Both the position numbers and the translations under genes were made by a program. From positions 1 to 32,650 of the forward strand of contig JAUVAE010000002.1 in NCBI GenBank assembly GCA_030591905.1: a stretch of 32,650 bases of DNA, read 5' to 3'. The stretch is from Candidatus Komeilibacteria bacterium (lineage in GTDB: Bacteria; Patescibacteriota; Patescibacteriia; UBA1558; S5-K13). Shown piece after piece: positions 22,549 through 28,623 of this stretch. The notes beneath the pieces were generated by a model, which worked only from the letters and a program-made list of their open reading frames with translations, did no database searches and was not told where the DNA came from. The number at the start of each line of letters is the position of its first letter. The stretch's first letter is position 1.

Positions 22549-22596
22549 TCCTTCTACATTCTTCTTCGCCAGTTGGCGAATCAGAATTTCGAAGGA
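22549..22596. repeat. Long imperfect hairpin before rplA
   Basis: TCCTTC (22549-22554) pairs with GAAGGA (22591-22596), ATTCT with AGAAT, and CGCCA with TGGCG around a GT loop. It is either a palindromic repeat or the terminator of the DUF5671 gene, but no T-run follows. Confidence 0.55.
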
Positions 22597-22629
22597 CAAG
22601 GCCCTATATAAATTTAAAATTATTAATGA

Positions 22630-22672
22630 TTGAGGCAGCGTTTTTTAAATGCACTATGACCTCAAAAGGGAG
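22630..22672 (+). promoter_or_regulatory. Candidate L1 leader hairpin
   Basis: TTGAGG (22630-22635) and CCTCAA (22660-22665) pair, with GCG/TGC inside and an unpaired ACTATGA on the 3' side, directly before a GGGAG ribosome binding site of rplA. An asymmetric internal loop next to a G/C stem is the kind of site L1 binds when repressing its own message. This is inference. Confidence 0.35.
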
Positions 22673-22680
22673 ATAAAAAT

Positions 22681-23358
22681 ATGTCAAAACAGTCAAAGAG
22701 ATTTAAAGAATTAGATGCTAAGGTAGACAAGAATAAAGTTTATCAATTAGAAGAAGCAGTAAAATTAGTAAAAGAAACTTCTAATGTTAAATTTGATGCT
22801 TCAGTTGAAATTCATATGAATTTAGGAATTGATCCTAAAAAAGGAGATCAAATTATTAGATCAACAGTTACCTTGCCAAATGGAAGTGGTAAGGAAAAGA
22901 AAATTGCTGCTTTTACTTCAAAAATTGATGAAGCAAAAAAAGCAGGAGCAAGTATTGCTGGTGACGATGATTTAATTGCTAAGATTAAAAAAACAGGTAA
23001 ATGTGACTTTGATGTTGCTGTAGCCACACCAGATATGATGCCTAAGATTGCTCAGATAGCCAAAATTTTAGGACAAAAGGGTCTAATGCCTAATCCTAAA
23101 TCAGGAACAATTGGTCCTAATATTACCAAGATGATTGAAGAACTTAAAAAAGGCAAAGAAACATTTAAAAATGATGATTCCGGAAATGTTCATTTAATTG
23201 TTGGTAAAGTTAGTTTTGAAGAAGCTAAATTAATGGAAAATATTACTAGTTTTGTAGAAGCTGTTAAAAAAGTAAAACCAAGTTCAGTTAAAGGAACTTA
23301 TATTAAAGGTATTTCTATATCTTCTAGTATGGGACCGGGTATAAAAATTAGTTTGTAA
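22681..23358 (+). CDS. rplA: 50S ribosomal protein L1
   Basis: The 225-residue protein shows both L1 domains. Domain I is built from the termini, starting KRFKELDAKVDKNKVYQLEEA. Domain II contains GKCDFDVAVATPDMMPKI and ILGQKGLMPNPKSGTI, and the closing strand has GTYIKGISISSSMGPGIKI. L1 forms the mobile stalk at the ribosomal E site and often represses its own mRNA. A GGGAG site lies 8 bases upstream of the ATG, one of the few recognisable ribosome binding sites in this block. rplJ and rplL do not follow; a terminator ends the unit. Confidence 0.97.
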   Translation: MSKQSKRFKELDAKVDKNKVYQLEEAVKLVKETSNVKFDASVEIHMNLGIDPKKGDQIIRSTVTLPNGSGKEKKIAAFTSKIDEAKKAGASIAGDDDLIAKIKKTGKCDFDVAVATPDMMPKIAQIAKILGQKGLMPNPKSGTIGPNITKMIEELKKGKETFKNDDSGNVHLIVGKVSFEEAKLMENITSFVEAVKKVKPSSVKGTYIKGISISSSMGPGIKISL

Positions 23359-23369
23359 AAGATATAAGC

Positions 23370-23413
23370 TACCTGCCTGCCGGCCTGTCTGCCGATAGGC
23401 AGGTAGGCAGGTA
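23370..23413. repeat. CCTGCC palindrome inserted in another CCTGCC palindrome
   Basis: The outer arms ACCTGCCTGCCGG (23371-23383) and TAGGCAGGT (23404-23412) belong to one family member. A second complete member, CCTGTCTGCCGATAGGCAGG (23384-23403), sits in the middle. Confidence 0.75.
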
Positions 23414-23424
23414 AGCCATAAAAG

Positions 23425-23455
23425 AACGTCGGATCTAATCTGGCGTTTTTGTTTT
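23425..23455 (+). terminator. Terminator after rplA
   Basis: AACGTCGGAT (23425-23434) and ATCTGGCGTT (23438-23447) pair over 10 positions with two G-T pairs and a 3-base loop, followed by TTTGTTTTA. Confidence 0.8.
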
Positions 23456-23476
23456 ATTTTTGCTATCGTTAAATAA

Positions 23477-24751
23477 ATGAAATTAAAGAAACTTCCTAAA
23501 ATTGATAAGAGAATTTTAATTGGATCAGGCGCTATAATGTTAGCGGCTTTATTTTGGAGTTTGGACGGAGTTTTTATTAGACCTAATTTTTATATTTTAC
23601 CAGCCGCTTTAGTTGTCTTTTTAGAACATTTATTTGGATTCATAGTTTTGAGTCCTTTTTTATTTTTAAATTGGTATAAGGTTAAAAAATTAAGTAAAAA
23701 ATCTTGGTTGGCTATTTTATGGGTTTGTGTTTTTGGTGGTTTATTAGGAACTTTAATGATTACTAAAGCATTTTTTGCGGCCATGGATGGAGAAACTACT
23801 TTTTCCACAGTAATAATTTTACAGAAATTGCAACCAATTTTTGCTTTAATATTAGCCAGAGTTATTTTAAAAGAAAAATTGAGTAAGAAATTTTATCTTT
23901 GGGCATTCTTAGCTATTATAGCCGCTTATTTTTTAGCATTTGGTCATATTAATATATTAGAAATTAATATATTAGATAATGCTGCTATTTTTGCTCTAGT
24001 TGCTGCTTTTGCATTTGGTTCATCAACTGTATTTGGAAAGAGAATTGTAAATCATTTAGATTTTAAGATGACTGCGGCTTTAAGATTTGGAATAACTGGT
24101 ATTTTAGCTTTAATTTTAATATTGTTCACTGGTGATATTTTTAAAATTGGTTTAGTGACTCCTTTACAATGGAAATTATTAGTAGTTATAGTTTTTACTA
24201 GTGGAGCTAGTGCTATGTTTTTTTATTATTTTGGTTTAAAAAGGGTTAGTGCTTCTACTGCTACGATCTGCGAATTATTTTGGCCCTTTTCAGCAGTAAT
24301 TTTAGATTATATTTTAAATAAAAATGTATTGAATAGTATTCAAATAGTTTCAGCAATTATTTTATTAATTGCTTTTTATTACGCAGTAAAAGAGGGTAAA
24401 ATGAAAAATAAAATTTTTGAGGCTAAAGTTATTTGGGGTGATGGTCGGGGGAGAAAACTTGGTTTCCCAACTGCTAATTTAGACGTAGTGGATTTGGATA
24501 TTAATCACGGTGTTTATTTAGTAAATGTATCTATTGGTAAGGAAAAGCATGAAGGATTATTACATTTTGGATATAAAGAAACTTTTCATGAAGAAACATC
24601 AGCAGAGGTTTTTATAAAAAATTTCAATAGAAAAATTTATAAAGAAAATATTAAAATTGAAATAGTTTCTAGAATAAGAGAGATTAAGAAATTTAAGAAT
24701 GGTAATGAATTAAGAAAACAGATTAAGAAAGATTTAGAGTATATTGCTTAG
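23477..24751 (+). CDS. EamA/DMT transporter fused to a riboflavin kinase domain
   Basis: Residues 1-305 form a ten-helix drug/metabolite transporter with two EamA halves: IMLAALFWSLDGVF starts the first and AIFALVAAFAFGSSTVFGKR the second. With no stop in between, residues 309-424 form a riboflavin kinase domain of the RibF C-terminal type. It carries GDGRGRKLGFPTANL, with the PTAN motif (331-334) that binds Mg-ATP, then GVYLV, and Glu377 in AEVF at the position of the catalytic base. The FAD synthetase half of bifunctional RibF is absent. A likely reading is riboflavin uptake with trapping as FMN, which would be useful if the cell cannot make riboflavin. An internal ATG (24401) with AGAGGG in front could also make the kinase alone. 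The -10-like TGCTATCGT at 23461-23469 would give a leaderless mRNA. Confidence 0.88.
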   Translation: MKLKKLPKIDKRILIGSGAIMLAALFWSLDGVFIRPNFYILPAALVVFLEHLFGFIVLSPFLFLNWYKVKKLSKKSWLAILWVCVFGGLLGTLMITKAFFAAMDGETTFSTVIILQKLQPIFALILARVILKEKLSKKFYLWAFLAIIAAYFLAFGHINILEINILDNAAIFALVAAFAFGSSTVFGKRIVNHLDFKMTAALRFGITGILALILILFTGDIFKIGLVTPLQWKLLVVIVFTSGASAMFFYYFGLKRVSASTATICELFWPFSAVILDYILNKNVLNSIQIVSAIILLIAFYYAVKEGKMKNKIFEAKVIWGDGRGRKLGFPTANLDVVDLDINHGVYLVNVSIGKEKHEGLLHFGYKETFHEETSAEVFIKNFNRKIYKENIKIEIVSRIREIKKFKNGNELRKQIKKDLEYIA

Positions 24752-24773
24752 TCATTTTAAAAAAAAGCATAGT

Positions 24774-24802
24774 TTGCTTCTGAGATGAAATCTTGATAAA
24801 AT
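24774..24802 (+). promoter_or_regulatory. Promoter of the thymidylate cluster
   Basis: TTGCTT (24774-24779), a 17-base spacer and TGATAAAAT (extended -10, 24794-24802) lie 30 bases before the dCMP deaminase start. Confidence 0.6.
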
Positions 24803-24832
24803 ACTATCACCTTTATTAATAATTTTAATAAT

Positions 24833-25312
24833 ATGGATAAAGACCTTATTCTTTCTTGGGACGAAACATTTATGCAGATGTGCGATTTAATTGCTCGTCG
24901 ATCAAAAGATCCAAGTACAAAATGTGGAGCAGTAATTGTAGATCAAAAAAATGTGATTGTTGGTTTGGGTTATAATGGTTGGCCACGAGGAATAGAACAC
25001 GATGATTTACCATGGGATAGAGAAGGTGATCTACACAAAACCAAATATGCTTATGTAGTTCATGCTGAAGCTAATGCTATTTATAATGCCAATAAAGATA
25101 CTAAAGATTGTAAATTATATGTTAATTTATTTCCTTGTAATGAGTGTGCCAAGATTATTATCCAAAATGGAATTAAAGAGGTAATTTATAAAGACGATAA
25201 GTATCATGATACTGACATATGTAAGGCTTCTCGTAAAATGTTAGATTTAGCAGATGTAAAATATAAACAGTATACACCAGAATATGAGTTAGATTTAATT
25301 AAATCTAAATAA
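24833..25312 (+). CDS. dCMP deaminase family protein
   Basis: The 159-residue protein has the zinc-dependent cytidine/deoxycytidylate deaminase signature: HAEANAI supplies the His ligand and the catalytic Glu, and PCNECAK supplies two Cys ligands. STKCGAVIVD and GYNGWPRG are typical of the dCMP deaminase (ComEB-like) branch, which turns dCMP into dUMP for ThyA. Length is normal. It is the first gene of a cluster that also carries dut, thyA, folA and tmk, which supports this substrate. A P-loop kinase gene starts 3 bases after its stop. Confidence 0.93.
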   Translation: MDKDLILSWDETFMQMCDLIARRSKDPSTKCGAVIVDQKNVIVGLGYNGWPRGIEHDDLPWDREGDLHKTKYAYVVHAEANAIYNANKDTKDCKLYVNLFPCNECAKIIIQNGIKEVIYKDDKYHDTDICKASRKMLDLADVKYKQYTPEYELDLIKSK

Positions 25313-25315
25313 GAT

Positions 25316-25879
25316 ATGATTATTATAGGAATTACAGGAACTCTAGGAGCTGGGAAAGGAACAATTGTTGATTATTTGACTAAGGAAAAAGGTTTTCAAC
25401 ATTTTTCAGTTAGGACTTATTTACTAGAGAAAATTAAAGAAAGGGGATTGCCAGAGAATAGGGATAGTATGGTTATGATTGCTAATGAATTGCGGGCTGA
25501 TAATTCACCTTCTTATATTGTTGATGAATTATTTAAACAGGCTCAGGCAAGTGCTAAAGATTGTATTATTGAAAGTATTCGTACTCCAGGAGAAGTTGAA
25601 TCTTTAAAAAAACAAGGAGATTTTTATCTTTTTGCCGTTGATGCTGAAGCCCAAACTAGATATGAAAGAGTAGTATTAAGAAAATCAGAAACAGATCAAA
25701 TTTCTTTGGAAACTTTTTTAGAGAATGAAAAAAGAGAAATGGACTCAGATGATCCTAATAAACAGAATTTAAGGAAATGTATTGATATGGCTGATTTCGT
25801 AATTAGTAATGATGGCAGCATTGAAGATTTAGAAAAACAAGTAGATAAAATAATAAATGAAATTAACCCCGTTATATAG
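25316..25879 (+). CDS. P-loop nucleotide kinase-like protein
   Basis: The 187-residue protein begins with a Walker A motif, GITGTLGAGKGT, then FSVRTYLLEK and RADNSP, and a strand IIESIRTPGEVESL that resembles the Walker B region of dephospho-CoA or deoxynucleotide kinases. RYERVVLRKSETD looks like a lid. It starts 3 bases after the dCMP deaminase gene, so the two are co-translated. A role as a deoxynucleoside monophosphate kinase is suggested by its neighbours but cannot be read from the motifs. The last codons run into an imperfect palindrome (25866-25905). Confidence 0.75.
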   Translation: MIIIGITGTLGAGKGTIVDYLTKEKGFQHFSVRTYLLEKIKERGLPENRDSMVMIANELRADNSPSYIVDELFKQAQASAKDCIIESIRTPGEVESLKKQGDFYLFAVDAEAQTRYERVVLRKSETDQISLETFLENEKREMDSDDPNKQNLRKCIDMADFVISNDGSIEDLEKQVDKIINEINPVI

Positions 25880-25905
25880 TATCACGAAGCGATAATTTAA
25901 CAGGG
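25866..25905. repeat. Imperfect palindrome at the kinase gene end
   Basis: ACCCCGTTA (about 25866-25874) opposes TTAACAGGGT, and TATC opposes GATA around CGAAG. It covers the stop codon and shares the TTAACAGG word with the 8545 element. It may also terminate transcription weakly. Confidence 0.45.
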
Positions 25906-25939
25906 TAAAAAGTAGATATAAAATAGAAAGTTATTTTTT

Positions 25940-26365
25940 ATGAAATTGAAGATCAAAATAAAGAAGTTAAGACCAGATGTAAGATTGCCAGAATATGCTT
26001 TAGAAGGTGATGCTGGAATGGATATTTTTTCTAATGAAGATGTAATTATTAAAAAAGGTGAACAACATATTTTTGCAACTGGTTTTGCTTTAGAACTACC
26101 AGAAGGTCATTGTGCTTTAATATGGGATAAAGGAGGCTTAGGAGCTAAAGGTTTAAAAGTTCTTGGTGGAGTTGGAGATTATAATTATCGAGGAGAATAC
26201 ATGGTTGCTTTAGTTAATTTAGGATTAGAAGATTATGAATTTAAAAAAGAAGATAAAATAGCTCAATTATTAATTCAGCCTATTGTTAGCGTTGAACTAG
26301 AAGAAGTAGAAGAATTATCAGAAAGTGTTCGGGGTGAAGGAAGACATGGAAGCACAGGGAAGTAA
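25940..26365 (+). CDS. dut: dUTP diphosphatase
   Basis: The 141-residue protein shows the trimeric dUTPase motifs in order: I (GDAGMDIFS), II (DKGGLGAKGL, in place of the usual PRSGLA), III (GVGDYNYRGEY, with the catalytic Asp and the uracil-binding Tyr), IV (KIAQLLIQP) and V (RGEGRHGSTGK). Motif V has His where Phe usually stacks on the uracil ring. The enzyme turns dUTP into dUMP, keeping uracil out of DNA and feeding ThyA. It is followed by an inverted repeat element before thyA. Confidence 0.93.
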   Translation: MKLKIKIKKLRPDVRLPEYALEGDAGMDIFSNEDVIIKKGEQHIFATGFALELPEGHCALIWDKGGLGAKGLKVLGGVGDYNYRGEYMVALVNLGLEDYEFKKEDKIAQLLIQPIVSVELEEVEELSESVRGEGRHGSTGK

Positions 26366-26372
26366 TTTTTTC

Positions 26373-26460
26373 TTTGTCATTCCGAGCAAGGTCGAGGAAT
26401 CTTTAAAGTTAATAATATTTAAATATAGAAAGATTTCTCCACTACGGTCGAAATGACAAA
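26373..26460. repeat. Inverted repeat element between dut and thyA
   Basis: TTTGTCATT (26373-26381) and AATGACAAA (26452-26460) are exact terminal inverted repeats. Inside, GAGGAATCTTT pairs with AAAGATTTCTC, and GGTCGAGG and CGGTCGAA lie in opposed positions. The same arm occurs alone at 4882-4908. Repeats starting GTCATTCCGAG are known in several bacterial groups; this one has no coding capacity. Confidence 0.75.
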
Positions 26461-26494
26461 TAGTTAATAATTTAAAAGACAAAGAAAAAATAAT

Positions 26495-27307
26495 ATGCGT
26501 CAATATCTGAAGTTAATGAAAAAAATATATGAGGAGGGGAAAGATAGAGAAAATCGAACTGGTGTAAATACTCGAGGTATTTTCGGGGCTCAGCTGCGTT
26601 TTGATATCTCGGAGACATTTCCTTTACTAACTACCAAAAAAGTCCATTTACGTTCAATTATTCACGAATTACTATGGTTTTTAAGTGGTAATACAAATAT
26701 TAAGTATCTTAATGATAATAATGTAAGTATTTGGGATGAATGGGCCGATGAGAATGGAGATTTAGGACCGATTTATGGTAAACAATGGACAGCTTGGGAA
26801 TCTAATGACGGAACTAAAATTAATCAAATTCAATATGCCGTCGATCAAATAAAAAATAATCCAATTTCGAGAAGAATTATTGTTAGTGGTTGGAATGTGG
26901 GAGATTTACAAACCTTAATTAAAGGTCAAAAATCAGCTCCACCGCCATGCCATTCATTGTTTCAATTTTATGTAAGCGAAGGGAAATTATCTTGTCAGCT
27001 TTATCAACGAAGTGCAGATTTCTTTTTAGGAGTACCTTTTAATATTGCGTCTTATTCTTTATTAACCATGATGATGGCTCAGGTTTGTGGTTTAAAACCG
27101 GGAGAATTTGTGCATACTTTTGGTGATGTTCATATTTATAATAATCATTTTGAACAAGTTGAAAAGCAATTAGCCCGACAGACTAGAGAATTACCAACTA
27201 TGAAAATTAATTCAGAAGTTAAAGATATTTTTAAATTTAAGTTTGAAGATTTTACTTTAGAAAATTATGATCCGCATCCGGGCATTAAAGCACCAATAGC
27301 TATTTAA
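26495..27307 (+). CDS. thyA: Thymidylate synthase
   Basis: The 270-residue protein is a full ThyA. It shows ENRTGVNTRGIFG at the start, FPLLTTKKV, the Arg pair of NPISRRIIVSGWN that binds phosphate, the nucleophile in SAPPPCHSLFQFYV, and LYQRSADFFLGVPFNIASY with the folate/dUMP contacts. It methylates dUMP to dTMP with methylene-tetrahydrofolate, giving dihydrofolate. The folate is recycled by the DHFR encoded next, after an AT-rich word-repeat spacer of 117 bases. Confidence 0.98.
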   Translation: MRQYLKLMKKIYEEGKDRENRTGVNTRGIFGAQLRFDISETFPLLTTKKVHLRSIIHELLWFLSGNTNIKYLNDNNVSIWDEWADENGDLGPIYGKQWTAWESNDGTKINQIQYAVDQIKNNPISRRIIVSGWNVGDLQTLIKGQKSAPPPCHSLFQFYVSEGKLSCQLYQRSADFFLGVPFNIASYSLLTMMMAQVCGLKPGEFVHTFGDVHIYNNHFEQVEKQLARQTRELPTMKINSEVKDIFKFKFEDFTLENYDPHPGIKAPIAI

Positions 27308-27424
27308 TTTCTAATTTCTAATTTAAAATTTCAATTTAATATCTAATGACCAAATTTTGAATTAATTTAAAAATTAAAAATTCGAATTTTAATTAAAATT
27401 TAAAATTAATAATTAAAAATTTAT

Positions 27425-27922
27425 ATGGCGAAGCCATTATTAAGTATAATTTGTGCGATTGGAAAAAACAGAGCTATTGGTAGAGACAATAAGCTTCTTT
27501 GGGATATTCCGCACGATTTGCAACATTTTAAAGATATTACTTCTGGTCATCCAGTCATCATGGGTCGAAAAACCTTTGAATCTATTGGTCGACCATTAGC
27601 AGGTAGAACAAATATTATAGTTACTCGTGATGAGTCATATCAGCAGGATGAATGTGTTATTTGTCATTCCTTAGAAGAAGCTATTGCAAAAGCTAAAGAG
27701 ATTGACCCAGAAGAAGTTTTTGTGATTGGTGGTGGGTCAATTTATGCTCAAGCAATCGATTTAGTAGATAAACTTTATTTAACTATAGTTGATGACATAG
27801 TAGAGGATGCTGATACTTTTTTTCCAGAATATTCTCAATTTAATAAAATTATTAAGGAAGAACATTTTGAAACTGATGAACTTAAATATTCTTTTGTTGA
27901 GTTAATTAGAGACGATTCATGA
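27425..27922 (+). CDS. folA: Dihydrofolate reductase
   Basis: The 165-residue protein is a type I DHFR. It has AIGKNRAIGRDNKLLWDIPHD with the catalytic Asp, GHPVIMGRKTFESIGRPL, NIIVTR for NADPH and EVFVIGGGSIY. It regenerates tetrahydrofolate used by ThyA. The last codons (RDDS) and the stop lie in a 20-base palindrome, AGACGATTCATGAATCGTCT, that also reaches into the first possible codons of tmk. The usual C-terminal strand seems cut short or replaced by the palindrome's coding. Confidence 0.97.
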   Translation: MAKPLLSIICAIGKNRAIGRDNKLLWDIPHDLQHFKDITSGHPVIMGRKTFESIGRPLAGRTNIIVTRDESYQQDECVICHSLEEAIAKAKEIDPEEVFVIGGGSIYAQAIDLVDKLYLTIVDDIVEDADTFFPEYSQFNKIIKEEHFETDELKYSFVELIRDDS

Positions 27923-27929
27923 ATCGTCT
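27910..27929. repeat. Palindrome at the folA-tmk junction
   Basis: AGACGATTCATGAATCGTCT is perfect over 20 bases. It holds the folA stop TGA and an overlapping ATG (27919). Its centre equals that of the terminator palindrome at 19534-19573. Confidence 0.85.
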
Positions 27930-27939
27930 ATACAAAATT

Positions 27940-28623
27940 ATGAAAAAAGGAAAATTTATAGTAATAGATGGTTTAGATGGAAGTGGTAAGGGAACTCAGT
28001 TCCGGATTTTAGTTCAAAAGTTAAAAGAGCTTGGTCATGATATAGCTCAAGTAGATTTTCCACGTTATGGAAAGCCTAGTGCTGTTTTTGTAGAAAGATA
28101 TCTTCGTGGAGAATTTGGTTCAGCGGATGAAGTTAAACCAAAAGCAGCTTCTATTTTTTATGCTTTGGATCGTTTTGGTGCTAAGAAAGAAATGAGAAAG
28201 GATTTAGAAAAAGGGAAAATTTTAATTTCTAATCGTTATGTTTCTTCTAATCAGGGACATCAAGCTGGAAAAATTAAAGATTCAGAAAAGAGAAAAGCTT
28301 TTTTAAATTGGTTAGATGAGCTAGAATATGAAATTTTTGAGATTCCGCGACCAGATTTAGGATTATTTATGGATGTTCCTCCAAAAATTGGTCAAAAGTT
28401 AGTTGATGAAAAAGAAGCCCGAGAATATACTAATGGTAAAAAAAGAGACATCCATGAGGATGACTTAAATCATTTAGAAAATGCTTATCGAGCTTATCAA
28501 GAATTAGTAACTAATGATTCAGCTTGGGAAAAAATAGATTGCGTACGAAATGGAAAAATTAAGAGCATTGAAGAAATTTCAAATTTAGTTTTAAAAAGAG
28601 TTTTAAAATTGATTGAAAGTTAA
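27940..28623 (+). CDS. tmk: Thymidylate kinase
   Basis: The product carries the Walker A motif in VIDGLDGSGKGTQ, VDFPRYG for the base/phosphate contacts, a DRFGAKKEM segment and SNRYVSSNQGHQ with the LID-region Arg. This is typical of dTMP kinases, at normal length (227 residues). It makes dTDP, the last step of this cluster. The ATG at 27940 is preferred because translation from 27919 would add seven residues coded by an inserted palindrome; the upstream ATG overlaps the folA stop and could still be used for coupling. The stop overlaps the end of the convergent prmC gene by four bases. Confidence 0.95.
   Translation: MKKGKFIVIDGLDGSGKGTQFRILVQKLKELGHDIAQVDFPRYGKPSAVFVERYLRGEFGSADEVKPKAASIFYALDRFGAKKEMRKDLEKGKILISNRYVSSNQGHQAGKIKDSEKRKAFLNWLDELEYEIFEIPRPDLGLFMDVPPKIGQKLVDEKEAREYTNGKKRDIHEDDLNHLENAYRAYQELVTNDSAWEKIDCVRNGKIKSIEEISNLVLKRVLKLIES

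Noticed and set aside
27919..27939. ATG overlapping the folA stop as the tmk start
   Set aside because: The extra seven residues are coded by an inserted palindrome; the 27940 ATG gives a normal kinase start. It remains possible for coupling.
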